The notes below the pieces were generated by a model, which saw only the letters and a program-made list of their open reading frames with translations, was not told the origin of the DNA and did not search any database. Positions 16,912-25,248 of a DNA stretch of 33,668 nucleotides are shown piece after piece. This DNA is from Chitinimonas sp. BJB300 (GTDB taxonomy: Bacteria; Pseudomonadota; Gammaproteobacteria; Burkholderiales; Chitinimonadaceae). A program made the position numbers and the translations under genes. Location: NCBI RefSeq assembly GCF_002735695.1, contig NZ_PDZH01000047.1, forward strand, positions 1-33,668, in the 5' to 3' direction. Each line of letters begins with the position of its first letter. Within the stretch, counting starts at the first letter, position 1.

Positions 16912-17280
16912 TCAGGTATCTTGCAAACGCCAGGGCGGATTGAGCCGGTATTCGCCTGCGTGAAAAAGGATAATGTGATTGCAATCGGGGTCACGCAGGT
17001 GGGCATCACGCCATAACCACGGCTGATCAACTAACTCACTGTCGAACTGCAAACCCAAGGCTTGCACCTGCGTATCTAACTGCGCGCATTCGAAATACAC
17101 GGTGGTCGTCTCTGGCTGTACCAGGGGTGTCAGATGTACAGAAAAGGTTGCTTCACCATCGGGGCACGCAAAACGTGCATAGTGTGGTGCACTGACAATC
17201 TGCCGCAGTCCCAAGCAGGTATAGAACAGCACCGCACGGGGAATATCGCTGACACTGACAGTAACTTGGTTCAAACGCAT
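16912..17280 (-). CDS. VOC (glyoxalase-fold) protein inside the isc operon
   Basis: A 122-aa protein with the vicinal-oxygen-chelate fold: a first beta-alpha-beta-beta-beta module MRLNQVTVSVSDIPRAVLFYTCLGLRQI and a second ending AHLRDPDCNHIILFHAGEYRLNPPWR. Candidate metal ligands are E49 or a nearby residue of the first module and residues in DPDCNHIILFH; the usual first-strand His of glyoxalase I is replaced by T or V (QVTVSV). The function is unknown. The ATG lies 8 bp after the hscA stop, and the stop lies 21 bp before fdx, so it is read as part of the isc transcript. A role linked to Fe-S assembly is inference from position only. Confidence 0.8.
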   Translation of the reverse strand: MRLNQVTVSVSDIPRAVLFYTCLGLRQIVSAPHYARFACPDGEATFSVHLTPLVQPETTTVYFECAQLDTQVQALGLQFDSELVDQPWLWRDAHLRDPDCNHIILFHAGEYRLNPPWRLQDT

Positions 17281-17288
17281 CGCGAGTG

Positions 17289-19151
17289 CTAACCCAGCTC
17301 GCTTAGCTTCTGGCCAGTCAACCCGCGCTTGACAGCATTGTCCATACGCAACTCGGCGAACTTGCCTGTAGCGTGGTTCAACGCCTCCGTACGTGTACGA
17401 ATCATCACCGCGTCCTCACCCATAACCGTCTCATTCAACAATGCGATGGCTGCCTGTACATCTTTGTGCTCAGCCTCACTCAGCAAGGATGCATCTACTG
17501 CCAGCGCTGCCACAGTCGCCGCGATCAGGCTACTTGCCTCGACCCTTGCTTCTGCCAGACTACGGGCTTGCATATCCGCACCCGCGTTGGCGAGTGAATC
17601 CTGCAACATCCTGGCGATTTCATTGTCAGCCAGACCATACGACGGCTTCACCGTAATACTGGCCTCCACCCCGATCGATTGTTCACGCGCCGACACCGCC
17701 AGCAAGCCATCAGCATCCACCTGGAAAGTCACACGAATACGGGCAGCACCGGCGGCCATCGGCGGAATGCCGCGCAACTCGAAACGGGCAAGGCTGCGGC
17801 AATCGGCAACCAGTTCGCGTTCACCCTGCATCACATGGATCGCCATGGCAGTCTGGCCGTCTTTGTAGGTAGTGAAATCCTGCGCCCGCGCGGTCGGGAT
17901 GGTACTGTTACGTGGGATAACCTTTTCTGCCAAGCCGCCCATGGTTTCCAGCCCTAATGAAAGCGGAATCACATCCAGCAGCAGCCACTCATCATCACTC
18001 TTGTTTCCCGCCAACGCATTGGCCTGCATGGCCGCCCCCAAAGCAACCACCTTGTCGGGGTCAAGATTGGTCAAGGGTTCGCGGCCAAAGAACTCCGCCA
18101 CCGCCCGGCGCACATGGGGCATGCGGGTGGCGCCACCCACCATCACTACGCCCTTGATGTCATCCACACCGAGCTTGGCGTCGCGCATTGCCTTACGCAA
18201 TGGGTTAATGGTCTTTTGCACCAAGTTCTTGCTGATGGTCTCGAAGGTTTCGACATTCAGCTCCAAATCCACCACCGTACCGCTTTGCAATTTGGCTGTG
18301 ATGCGGGTGCTGTCGTGTTCAGACAATGCTTCCTTGGCTTCGCGAGCTCGAGTCAACAAGAGGCGCGTGTCATGGTCACCCAGTAAACTCAGGCCGGCTT
18401 TTTCAACTATCCAGCAAAAGATACGCTGGTCGAAGTCATCGCCACCCAACGCAGAATCGCCCGACGTGGCCAGCACTTCGAACACACCACGTGTCAGCTT
18501 GAGAATGGAGACATCGAAGGTACCGCCACCCAAGTCATAAACCACATAGGTGCCTTCGGCAGCATTCTCTAGACCATATGCCACGGCGGCAGCCGTTGGT
18601 TCATTCAAAAGACGCAACACGTTCAGGCCTGCCAACATGGCGGCATCTTTGGTCGCTTGGCGCTGCGCATCGTCAAAATATGCCGGTACGGTAATCACGG
18701 CACCAATCAGCTCACCGCCAAGACTGGCCTCAGCCCGCTGCTTAAGCGCACGGAGGATATCGGCCGACACCTCCACCGGGCTCTTCTCCCCCACCACCGT
18801 CTTGAGCTTGAGCATGCCAGGCGCGTCGACAAAACGGTAAGGCGTAGTGGCTGAATCGGGTAGATCTTTCACCCCACGGCCCATGAAACGCTTGACCGAC
18901 ACGATGGTGTTACGCGGATCTTCAGTCTGCTTCGCTTGAGCGCGGTGGCCGATGGTGATCTGGCCATCAGCTGCATAGTGCACAATCGAAGGCAGCAAAT
19001 TGCGACCTCGCTCATCCGGCAGCACCGTAGCCGAACCATTGCGCACCGTAGCAACGAGGGAGTTGGTGGTGCCCAGGTCTATTCCCACAGCAAGGCGGTG
19101 CTGATGGGGAGCGGGCGCCTCGCCAGGCTCAGCGATTTGAAATAAAGCCAT
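17289..19151 (-). CDS. hscA: Fe-S assembly chaperone HscA (Hsp70 family)
   Basis: A 620-aa specialised Hsp70 that binds the LPPVK motif of IscU and drives cluster release with ATP. The N-terminal ATPase domain starts [15 protein letters not shown], with the phosphate loop [14 protein letters not shown] and the adenosine motif [15 protein letters not shown] (about 340). The substrate-binding domain follows ([28 protein letters not shown]) and the helical lid forms the end. Length is that of HscA rather than DnaK, and the acidic DnaK tail is missing. It lies downstream of the DUF2789 gene and immediately before the VOC gene. Confidence 0.96.
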   Translation of the reverse strand: MALFQIAEPGEAPAPHQHRLAVGIDLGTTNSLVATVRNGSATVLPDERGRNLLPSIVHYAADGQITIGHRAQAKQTEDPRNTIVSVKRFMGRGVKDLPDSATTPYRFVDAPGMLKLKTVVGEKSPVEVSADILRALKQRAEASLGGELIGAVITVPAYFDDAQRQATKDAAMLAGLNVLRLLNEPTAAAVAYGLENAAEGTYVVYDLGGGTFDVSILKLTRGVFEVLATSGDSALGGDDFDQRIFCWIVEKAGLSLLGDHDTRLLLTRAREAKEALSEHDSTRITAKLQSGTVVDLELNVETFETISKNLVQKTINPLRKAMRDAKLGVDDIKGVVMVGGATRMPHVRRAVAEFFGREPLTNLDPDKVVALGAAMQANALAGNKSDDEWLLLDVIPLSLGLETMGGLAEKVIPRNSTIPTARAQDFTTYKDGQTAMAIHVMQGERELVADCRSLARFELRGIPPMAAGAARIRVTFQVDADGLLAVSAREQSIGVEASITVKPSYGLADNEIARMLQDSLANAGADMQARSLAEARVEASSLIAATVAALAVDASLLSEAEHKDVQAAIALLNETVMGEDAVMIRTRTEALNHATGKFAELRMDNAVKRGLTGQKLSELG

Positions 19152-19285
19152 ATCAGTTTCGTCTTCTTAGCCCTGGTTTGGACAAATCCCGTATCCAGGG
19201 GCGGCCATAGGCCCATTGTTCAAAGTACTTGGGCTGGACCCGCTATTAATACGAACTGCCAGACAACGTTGACCGGCAGCTCCAA

Positions 19286-19519
19286 TCACTTTTCACTCAA
19301 CAGTAGAGCCAATGCATCGACTACCTCAGCCCAGTCACCATCCTCCGCCAATTCTTCAGCCAGGAAGTCTGCTTGAGAAGGGTTCCAAAATTTGGCTTCT
19401 GCCAAAGCGACCCCGGCAGGCAAGGTATGTGATGCAACAAAGGCTTTCATTGCAGGCAAATCGTTCGGTAAGCCTAATTGGGCAAACAGCCCGCCAAAAT
19501 CATGTTTGCTGGTATCCAT
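19286..19519 (-). CDS. DUF2789 family protein between hscB and hscA
   Basis: A 77-aa acidic protein: MDTSKHDFGGLFAQLGLPNDLPAMKAFVASHTLPAGVALAEAKFWNPSQADFLAEELAEDGDW, ending AEVVDALALLLSEK in several pieces typical of DUF2789. The pattern LFAQLGLP, then LPAGVALAEA-FW, then Q-x-x-FL-x-E is diagnostic as I remember the family. It is predicted to be small and helical, with no Cys, signal peptide or membrane segment. Its function is unknown. It splits the usual hscB-hscA pair, with about 90 bp before it and 134 bp after it, so it may have been inserted secondarily. Confidence 0.75.
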   Translation of the reverse strand: MDTSKHDFGGLFAQLGLPNDLPAMKAFVASHTLPAGVALAEAKFWNPSQADFLAEELAEDGDWAEVVDALALLLSEK

Positions 19520-19609
19520 TGCTGCATCCTTTCAATTGCGGTTCGGTTGGCATAGCTTCTGTACTTATCGATACACTGCAAAGCGCAAAGCGGGTACGAA
19601 TGAAAGTAC

Positions 19610-20143
19610 TCAGTCCAATAAAACCTCAATCGCATCGCCTATTGCCTGATCCAGCTTTTCCAAGAATCTAAGCTTACGTACGATCAAAGCGGCACCAATA
19701 TAATCATGCTGCTCATCAAGACATCTACCCAACGAAGCCTCCAGTCCCAGTCTTTCCCCGCGCAGGTCCTGGGCAAGCTGGTCGAGCACAGCCATGTCCT
19801 GATTAGCCCGTGCCTCCACTACCGACTCCCGCCATTCCATTTGCTGCATCAGAAAAGCGACCGGCATGGCGGTATTCGTTTCCTCTTGCGTATCTACTCC
19901 GGCCAACTTCAATAGATAACGCCCCCGTGACAAAGGCGACTTCAATATCTGGAAGGCTTCGTTGACGCGTGTGGCGGCCTGCAACGCTTGGCGCTTATCC
20001 GCATCCGGCAAGCTGGCAGCGCGGTCTGGATGGTATTGCGATTGCAAACCTCGATAGGCTGCTTCAAGTGCAGCGTCATCCAGAACAAAGGTGTGCGGCA
20101 AACCCAAAAGGGAGAAATGATCCTGCGAGAAGTCAAAAGCCAT
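19610..20143 (-). CDS. hscB: Fe-S assembly co-chaperone HscB (J-protein)
   Basis: A 177-aa protein. The N-terminal J domain (DHFSLLGLPHTFVLDDAALEAAYRGLQ) has the HPD motif at residues 38-40, which stimulates HscA ATPase activity. The C-terminal helical domain (about 85-177; AFLMQQMEWRESVVEARANQ) is the part that binds IscU in E. coli. Length is normal. It follows iscA across an 88-bp gap that holds a strong hairpin. Confidence 0.95.
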   Translation of the reverse strand: MAFDFSQDHFSLLGLPHTFVLDDAALEAAYRGLQSQYHPDRAASLPDADKRQALQAATRVNEAFQILKSPLSRGRYLLKLAGVDTQEETNTAMPVAFLMQQMEWRESVVEARANQDMAVLDQLAQDLRGERLGLEASLGRCLDEQHDYIGAALIVRKLRFLEKLDQAIGDAIEVLLD

Positions 20144-20161
20144 CGTATTCCAACCTGTTTA

Positions 20162-20203
20162 CCTAGCGCTGTAAAAAGCAGCGCCGCATAAGGCGGCGCT
20201 AGG
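20162..20203 (-). other. Intercistronic hairpin with alternative pairings, iscA-hscB
   Basis: AGCGCCGC (20180-20187) pairs perfectly with GCGGCGCT (20193-20200) around loop ATAAG. The same right arm, extended to 20203 (GCGCTAGG), is also a perfect 8-bp complement of CCTAGCGC at 20162-20169. The two pairings are mutually exclusive. No T run follows on the minus strand. It could stabilise upstream mRNA or modulate hscB translation. Confidence 0.5.
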
Positions 20204-20230
20204 TTTCATGTCGCCCGGGTTATGGCAAGC

Positions 20231-20554
20231 TCAGGTATTGAAGCTTTCACCGCAGCCGCACTCATCCTTCACATTCGGGTTATTGAATTTGAACCCTTCG
20301 TTCAACCCTTCCTTGACGAAATCCAACTCAGTGCCATCCAGATACGGCAAACTTTTAGCATCGGTGAAAATCTTTACGCCGAAGCTTTCAAACGCCAAGT
20401 CGTCGGCTGACTCCTGGTCGACAAATTCGAGCTTGTATGCCATGCCCGAACACCCCGAGGTACGTACCGCCAAGCGCACGCCCACGCCTTTGCCACGTTT
20501 GGCAATGTAGTTAGCGACGTGCTTGGCTGCTTTTTCCGACAGAGTAAGTGCCAT
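20231..20554 (-). CDS. iscA: Fe-S cluster carrier IscA
   Basis: A 107-aa A-type carrier. The three conserved cysteines are in [13 protein letters not shown] (C36 or thereabouts) and the C-terminal CGCGESF. It transfers [4Fe-4S]/[2Fe-2S] clusters or iron to apoproteins. The start is ATG 20554 (MALTLSEKA); it lies 2 bp after the iscU TGA, and the frame upstream begins only with a TTG. The position directly after iscU identifies it as IscA rather than ErpA. Confidence 0.95.
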   Translation of the reverse strand: MALTLSEKAAKHVANYIAKRGKGVGVRLAVRTSGCSGMAYKLEFVDQESADDLAFESFGVKIFTDAKSLPYLDGTELDFVKEGLNEGFKFNNPNVKDECGCGESFNT

Positions 20555-20556
20555 GA

Positions 20557-20940
20557 TCAAGCCTCGTGCTTGGCCTTGTAATCGGCTACCGCTGCCTTGA
20601 TGGCATCTTCAGCCAGGATAGAGCAATGAATCTTCACCGGCGGCAACGCAAGTTCCTCGGCAATTTGGGTATTCTTGATCGACATGGCTTGATCCAAGGT
20701 CTTGCCTTTGACCCATTCGGTAATCAGTGAGCTGGAAGCAATCGCAGAACCACAGCCGTAGGTCTTGAACTTTGCGTCCTCAATCACGCCGTCCGAACCC
20801 ACCTTGATCTGTAGCTTCATTACGTCACCACAGGCTGGCGCACCTACCATGCCAGTGCCTACCGATTCGTCACCCTTTTCAAAAGAACCGACGTTGCGTG
20901 GATTTTCGTAGTGGTCGATGACCTTTTCGCTATATGCCAT
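20557..20940 (-). CDS. iscU: Fe-S cluster scaffold IscU
   Basis: A 127-aa scaffold protein on which clusters are built. The ligands are C37 (GAPACGDV), C63 ([11 protein letters not shown]), H105 and C106 (KIHCSIL). The HscA-recognition motif LPPVK is at 99-103. Asp39, important for cluster lability, is present. Full length. AAGGAG lies 8 nt upstream and directly abuts a stem-loop. The gene is separated from iscS by 220 bp, much more than in typical isc operons, because a mini-element occupies the gap. Confidence 0.97.
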   Translation of the reverse strand: MAYSEKVIDHYENPRNVGSFEKGDESVGTGMVGAPACGDVMKLQIKVGSDGVIEDAKFKTYGCGSAIASSSLITEWVKGKTLDQAMSIKNTQIAEELALPPVKIHCSILAEDAIKAAVADYKAKHEA

Positions 20941-20954
20941 TTTTCTAACTCCTT

Positions 20955-20982
20955 AGCGGGACCCCAGTTGTCCCGCTTTTTT
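20955..20982 (-). other. Stem-loop directly upstream of the iscU ribosome binding site
   Basis: AGCGGGAC / GTCCCGCT, an 8-bp perfect stem with a 7-nt loop. On the minus strand (the sense of isc) an A run precedes the stem and the iscU Shine-Dalgarno follows immediately. On the plus strand the same sequence ends in six T and would act as a rho-independent terminator for antisense transcription into iscS. For the isc mRNA it may act as a 5' stabiliser of an iscU-A fragment after processing. Confidence 0.5.
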
Positions 20983-21025
20983 GATTCAGTGATCCGTATG
21001 GGAGCGGATCGAGAGCAGTTTGCTC

Positions 21026-21159
21026 AGAACCTGTCTGTAGCGAGTGATCATTAGCGGGGTAAAGCGCAGGCCAGAAACCGAGATGTACCTAAGCACATAA
21101 GGATTTCGACCAGCACCTGAACCCCAATAAAGGATGCTTCAAGACTTCAACTCAGGTTC
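21026..21159. mobile_element. MITE-like fold-back element between iscS and iscU
   Basis: The ends are AGAACCTG (from 21026) and CAGGTTCT (to 21160, overlapping the stop-codon flank), inverted copies of the same terminus as the 12521 element. The interior differs in sequence but again forms an imperfect inverted repeat: AAACCGAGATGTACCTAAG on the left against GTCGAAATCCTTATGTGCTTAG read from the other strand. The outer flank on the iscS side is TAA, which is the iscS stop codon itself. It explains most of the 220-bp iscS-iscU gap. Confidence 0.55.
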
Positions 21160-22368
21160 TTAGTGCGCTGCCCATTGCACCGTATTCAAATCGATGCCTT
21201 CCTTGAACATGTCCCACAATGGGGACAACTCACGCAATTTGCCGATCTTCTCGTGGATCAGTCTGATGGCGTAATCGATATCTTCTACCGTGGTGAAACG
21301 GCCAATGGTGAAACGAATCGAGGAATGCGCCAGCTCATCGTTACGGCCCAGGGCGCGCAGCACATAGCTAGGTTCCAGCGAAGCCGAGGTACAAGCGGAA
21401 CCACTCGACACCGCCAAATCCTTCAAAGCCATGATGAGCGACTCGCCCTCGACATAGTTGAAACTGATGTTGAGGTTATGCGGCACACGCGCCGACATAT
21501 CACCGTTCAAATACACCTCTTCCATGTTCGCAACGCCGTTCCACAGGCGATCACGCAACATGCGAATACGTTCCAACTCTGTCGCCATCTCTTCACGGGC
21601 AATCTTGAAAGCTTCGCCCATGCCGACAATCTGATGTGGGGCCAATGTGCCCGAGCGCATACCACGCTCATGACCGCCACCATGCATCTGCGCTTCAAGT
21701 CGCACACGCGGCTTACGACGTACATACAGCGCCCCAATGCCCTTGGGGCCATAGGTCTTGTGCGCCGAAAAGCTCATCAGGTCCACCTTGAGCGTGGATA
21801 GGTCGATCGCAATCTTGCCGGTTGCTTGGGCGGCGTCGACATGGAACAGAATACCGCGTTCACGCAGCATTTCGCCCAGCTCCACCATCGGCTGGATAAC
21901 ACCGATTTCATTGTTCACCGCCATGATGGAGACAAGGATGGTGTCGTCGCGCAGGCTGGCTTTCAACGCCTTGATATCGACCAGACCATTTTCCAGCGGG
22001 CTCAGATAGGTGACTTCAAAGCCTTCGCGTTCCAATTCCCGCATGGTGTCGAGCACAGCTTTGTGCTCGGTCTTCATGGTGATCAGGTGCTTGCCTTTGT
22101 CCTGGTAGAAATGTGCCGCCCCCTTGATGGCAAGGTTGTTCGACTCAGTTGCGCCCGACGTCCAGACAATTTCCTTTGCATCACAGTTGACCAGCTTGGC
22201 CACTTCCTCGCGGGCACTCTCCACGGCTTCCTCCGCTACCCAACCAAATGGGTGCGAGCGACTGGCCGGATTGCCGAACTGCTCGGTCAACCATGGAATC
22301 ATTGCTTGAGCAACACGCGGATCCACCGGTGTGGTGGCAGAATAGTCGAGGTAAATCGGCAGTTTCAT
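21160..22368 (-). CDS. iscS: Cysteine desulfurase IscS
   Basis: A 402-aa PLP enzyme that converts cysteine to alanine and a protein persulfide, the sulfur source for Fe-S clusters and thiolated tRNA. The PLP lysine is in [12 protein letters not shown] (about 206). The mobile-loop catalytic cysteine is in [21 protein letters not shown] (about 328). The C-terminal [22 protein letters not shown] is the IscU-binding tail. GGAG lies about 9 nt before the ATG. It follows iscR after 71 bp. The stop TAA coincides with the flank of a mini-element. Confidence 0.97.
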   Translation of the reverse strand: MKLPIYLDYSATTPVDPRVAQAMIPWLTEQFGNPASRSHPFGWVAEEAVESAREEVAKLVNCDAKEIVWTSGATESNNLAIKGAAHFYQDKGKHLITMKTEHKAVLDTMRELEREGFEVTYLSPLENGLVDIKALKASLRDDTILVSIMAVNNEIGVIQPMVELGEMLRERGILFHVDAAQATGKIAIDLSTLKVDLMSFSAHKTYGPKGIGALYVRRKPRVRLEAQMHGGGHERGMRSGTLAPHQIVGMGEAFKIAREEMATELERIRMLRDRLWNGVANMEEVYLNGDMSARVPHNLNISFNYVEGESLIMALKDLAVSSGSACTSASLEPSYVLRALGRNDELAHSSIRFTIGRFTTVEDIDYAIRLIHEKIGKLRELSPLWDMFKEGIDLNTVQWAAH

Positions 22369-22439
22369 TTACTACGCTCCATGCGATACATCAACGCCCA
22401 GTTGGAAAAAGGACCTTTATGGCCTCTGTGTCAGCAGAT

Positions 22440-22934
22440 CTATATAGTGATCTGTTGTTCTTGCGTGCTCTTGCGTTTGTCGTGTAGCACGCTGCATTCG
22501 GGCGAGGCTTGTGCAGAAGGACACTGTCCTCGCTGCTTCTCGATCAAATCGGCCAGACTCACCGAAGCAAGGTATGCGTAAATGGTGCGGTTAAGATCAG
22601 TCCACAAGTCGTGCGTCATGCAGCGCTTGTTGTCTTCCAGGCAATTTTCCTTACCACCGCATTGGGTGGCATCCAATGGCTCATCCACCGCGGTAATGAT
22701 GTCCGCTACCGAAATATCGGCTACAGGGCGCGCCAAGCAATAACCACCGCCAGGGCCCCGTACACTATCCACTAGGCTATTGCGGCGCAATTTGCCAAAC
22801 AGCTGTTCCAGATAGGAGAGTGAAATCTGTTGCCGCTCGGAAATACCAGCCAGGGTGACCGGCCCCTTTTGTTCCCGCAGGGCCAAATCCAGCATGGCAG
22901 TAACGGCAAAGCGGCCTTTAGTGGTTAAACGCAT
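22440..22934 (-). CDS. iscR: Rrf2-family Fe-S cluster regulator IscR
   Basis: A 164-aa regulator. The winged helix ([22 protein letters not shown]...[11 protein letters not shown]) is followed by the cluster-binding loop with C92, C98, C105 and H108 ([21 protein letters not shown]). E. coli IscR uses C92, C98, C104 and H107, so the loop is one residue longer here. The holo-protein should repress this promoter at type-1 sites, two of which lie directly upstream. AGGA lies 6 nt before the ATG. It is the first gene of the isc operon and about 75 bp downstream of cysE. Confidence 0.96.
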   Translation of the reverse strand: MRLTTKGRFAVTAMLDLALREQKGPVTLAGISERQQISLSYLEQLFGKLRRNSLVDSVRGPGGGYCLARPVADISVADIITAVDEPLDATQCGGKENCLEDNKRCMTHDLWTDLNRTIYAYLASVSLADLIEKQRGQCPSAQASPECSVLHDKRKSTQEQQITI

Positions 22935-22962
22935 ATGCGTTCCTGCTTAAGTATTAATGTAG

Positions 22963-22991
22963 AGAATAAAATACCCGACTTTTTTAGTCAA
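22963..22991 (-). promoter_or_regulatory. iscR promoter
   Basis: TTGACT (22991-22986) and TATTCT (22968-22963), separated by 17 bp, on the minus strand. The -35 element lies inside the proximal IscR site, which spans to the edge of the -10. Transcription would start about 22 nt upstream of the iscR ATG. The arrangement matches autorepression by holo-IscR. Confidence 0.7.
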
Positions 22992-22995
22992 GCTT
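22971..22995 (-). promoter_or_regulatory. Proximal type-1 IscR binding site
   Basis: Compared with the E. coli type-1 consensus ATASYYGACTRWWWYAGTC followed by RRSTAT, this 25-bp segment matches at 22 positions by my alignment. It contains CTTGACTAAAAAAGTCGGG and ends in GTAT. It overlaps the -35 element and spacer of the iscR promoter. Confidence 0.75.
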
Positions 22996-23020
22996 TTACC
23001 CTACTGATTTAGTCAACAAT
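22996..23020 (-). promoter_or_regulatory. Distal type-1 IscR binding site overlapping the cysE stop
   Basis: A second 25-bp match (22 of 25 by my alignment), containing GTTGACTAAATCAGTAGGG. It directly abuts the proximal site with no gap. The GTT-GAC-TAA in it encodes the last two residues and stop codon of cysE, so a regulatory site and the end of a coding region share the same bases. Confidence 0.7.
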
Positions 23021-23761
23021 ACGGTTCAGATAATTGGGGTCGAATTTATCGGCAGTGGCGCGCTCTTCGGCACAATCGACACCTAAATTCTCCAAACGTT
23101 GCAGTATCTTTTCGATGCGGGCGTCGATATTGGCGCTGTGATCAACCAATCCGTGTATCGCCTGCACCACGGGGTCATTCATCTGGCCTGAAATGGCATA
23201 GGCAGAAAATCCCATTTTTTCCGCCGTGGCTTCGCGCACTTGGGCAATATCACTCGTCACAATACGGGCAGGTATACCCACCGCAGTTGCATTAGCTGGC
23301 ACATCTTTTACCACCACCGCATTCGACCCAATCTTGGCGCCGGCATGCAGCGTGATCGGGCCCAATACTTTGGCGCCGGCACCGATAATCACGCCCGCTT
23401 CCAACGTAGGGTGACGCTTGCCCTTGTTCCAGCTCGTACCCCCTAATGTGACACCGTGGTACAACGTGCAATTGTCACCAATCACGGCCGTCTCTCCAAT
23501 TACGACGCCCATGCCATGGTCGATAAATACATATCGCCCCACCGTCGCACCCGGATGGATTTCGATACCGGTCAAAAACCGGCTGATGTGCGAAGTAAAA
23601 CGGGCCAGCCATTTGAAGTTGTTGCACCAAAGCATATGGGCCAACTGGTGAAACGTCAGCGCATGTAAACCGGGGTAGCAGGTCAACACTTCCCACGTCG
23701 AGCGCGCAGCCGGATCGCGGTCAAAAACGATGGCAATATTTTCACGTAGGCGTGCAAACAT
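23009..23761 (-). CDS. cysE: Serine O-acetyltransferase CysE
   Basis: A 250-aa enzyme that makes O-acetylserine, the first step of cysteine synthesis from serine. An N-terminal helical region ([32 protein letters not shown]) precedes the left-handed beta-helix of hexapeptide repeats ([29 protein letters not shown]...[30 protein letters not shown]). The catalytic His lies in [12 protein letters not shown] and the loop [12 protein letters not shown] is conserved. It sits immediately upstream of iscR on the same strand, an arrangement also known for cysE2 near isc/nif genes. It may supply substrate for IscS. Its promoter region holds a degenerate IscR-like site. Confidence 0.94.
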   Translation of the reverse strand: MFARLRENIAIVFDRDPAARSTWEVLTCYPGLHALTFHQLAHMLWCNNFKWLARFTSHISRFLTGIEIHPGATVGRYVFIDHGMGVVIGETAVIGDNCTLYHGVTLGGTSWNKGKRHPTLEAGVIIGAGAKVLGPITLHAGAKIGSNAVVVKDVPANATAVGIPARIVTSDIAQVREATAEKMGFSAYAISGQMNDPVVQAIHGLVDHSANIDARIEKILQRLENLGVDCAEERATADKFDPNYLNRIVD

Positions 23762-23795
23762 CGATAGCTCTGGGAAGCGTCGGAAAAGGCCGAGG

Positions 23796-23823
23796 ATTTT
23801 ACTCGACTATTTTGGTGAAATGC
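23796..23823 (-). promoter_or_regulatory. Possible cysE promoter with degenerate IscR type-1-like site
   Basis: On the minus strand TAAAAT (23801-23796) lies 35 nt before the cysE ATG and could be a -10 element. A 25-bp segment at 23823-23799 matches the type-1 IscR consensus at about 19 positions; the right half (TAGTCGAGTA) is good and the left half poor. No good -35 is seen. Binding is speculative. Confidence 0.3.
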
Positions 23824-23860
23824 GCGCTTCCGCAAAAACATTCCCTCAATTCAAACATCT

Positions 23861-23900
23861 GTTAACAAAGCACCCCAATCCATTGGGGCGTTTTGTTAAC
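23861..23900. terminator. Bidirectional terminator after the M14 carboxypeptidase gene
   Basis: A 40-bp inverted repeat: GTTAACAAAGCACCCCAAT against ATTGGGGCGTTTTGTTAAC, with one mismatch and one possible G-U pair. It lies 40 bp beyond the carboxypeptidase stop and about 100 bp upstream of cysE, so it insulates the cysE-isc block. Confidence 0.8.
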
Positions 23901-23940
23901 GGGCATAGCGGCTTATGCATTCACCACAAACAGGCTGCAC

Positions 23941-25089
23941 TCAACGAAGTTGCCCCACCATTGATAGGATGGCGGGCATCACACTGGCACCCAGCTTCTT
24001 GGAGCGCTCACCGCTCCAGCCATATTCCTCATCAGGCAGATCAGCATTGTCCTTAAACGGCATTTCGATGGTGTAGGCCAAGCAATCAAACTGTTGCCCC
24101 ACCCAATTAGTTGCCAAGGTTAGATTAGCCTGCCCCGAGGCCTCCTTTTCATAGCCATGCTTATCTTGGAAGTCGGGCGAGACGGCCATCCAAGCGGCCT
24201 TGAATGCACTCTCCAACCTATGCAACCGATCCGTATAGCCTGGGTTGCCCTCACAGCCGGCCACGAAGTTGTAGGGGATAACTTCATCGCCATGTACATC
24301 CAGGAAGAAATCAATACCCGTTGCCAGCATCTTCTCGCGGACCAGGAACACTTCTGGGCTGTGAATTACAGAGGGGTTCTGCCACTCGCGGTTTAGATTT
24401 GCACCCGCGGCATTGGTGCGTAGATTGCCGCGCACCGCGCCATCCGGATTCATATTCGGGACGACATAGAAAACACATTGATTCAGCAATACCCTGCCCA
24501 CAGGGTCGTCACTATCAAGCAGACGCTCCAAGAAGCCCTCGATAAACCATTCGGCCATGGTTTCACCTGGGTGTTGGCGTGCTGTTAGCCAAACTTTCTT
24601 CTTCTGCGCGAAGGGAATCGGAGAGGTTTCATCAGTGATGTGCAACAACGTCATATCGCGGCCGTCCAACGTGTGGCCGAGATGTTCTAGTTCAACCTTA
24701 TCCGACTCGCTGGCAAAACCGATCAAATCAAGATGCCGCTCGTAGCTATAGGGCTCGAAGTAGGCAAAGTAGATACTATTGGCAACCGGCGTTACATTCG
24801 CCGTCATGACTTCGCCATCGAACTCAGTTGGTATACGGAACCAGTGCTGACGGTCATAACTGGCGACTACCCGATACCCCTTCCAATCGGGATACGCCGA
24901 TTTGCCTGCATTCAAAAAACGTAACCGCGCAGGTAACCCGACGGCCCCTTGCAAACGAAAGTGAAACCACTGGGCAAACTCACTGGCGTTGTCCGCTTTG
25001 ATACGCAATTGGATATCACGATGATCCTCCAGGCTCACCACCTCAATGGAGCCGGAATCAAACTGGGTACTGATAATAAGCTTACTCAT
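23941..25089 (-). CDS. M14-family carboxypeptidase (cytosolic carboxypeptidase-like)
   Basis: A 382-aa protein. Residues 1-120 form the beta-sandwich that precedes the catalytic domain in cytosolic carboxypeptidases (SKLIISTQFDSGSIEVV...QWFHFRLQGAVG). The zinc ligands are H and E in ARQHPGETMAEW and a His in FFLDVHGDEVIPYNF. NPDGAVRGNLRTNAAGANLNREW holds the substrate-binding Asn-Arg, and the general-base Glu is probably in YTIEMPFKDN. There is no signal peptide. Eukaryotic relatives remove C-terminal glutamates; the bacterial substrate is unknown. ATG 25089 has AAGGA upstream; the open frame continues to 25167 but without a site. Confidence 0.85.
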   Translation of the reverse strand: MSKLIISTQFDSGSIEVVSLEDHRDIQLRIKADNASEFAQWFHFRLQGAVGLPARLRFLNAGKSAYPDWKGYRVVASYDRQHWFRIPTEFDGEVMTANVTPVANSIYFAYFEPYSYERHLDLIGFASESDKVELEHLGHTLDGRDMTLLHITDETSPIPFAQKKKVWLTARQHPGETMAEWFIEGFLERLLDSDDPVGRVLLNQCVFYVVPNMNPDGAVRGNLRTNAAGANLNREWQNPSVIHSPEVFLVREKMLATGIDFFLDVHGDEVIPYNFVAGCEGNPGYTDRLHRLESAFKAAWMAVSPDFQDKHGYEKEASGQANLTLATNWVGQQFDCLAYTIEMPFKDNADLPDEEYGWSGERSKKLGASVMPAILSMVGQLR

Positions 25090-25248
25090 AGGGTTTCCTT
25101 TGCAGCCATGGGGTGTCTGACTAATTAAGTAGCCGACCGGAGTTGAGGTGTAACGTGGGCTCACCAAAGGCGCAACGATACTTCGCGAAACCGCGTTTCA
25201 GTCAGTTTGATAAGCCTCTTTACCGAAGAATTGAGCGCAGCTAAACCA

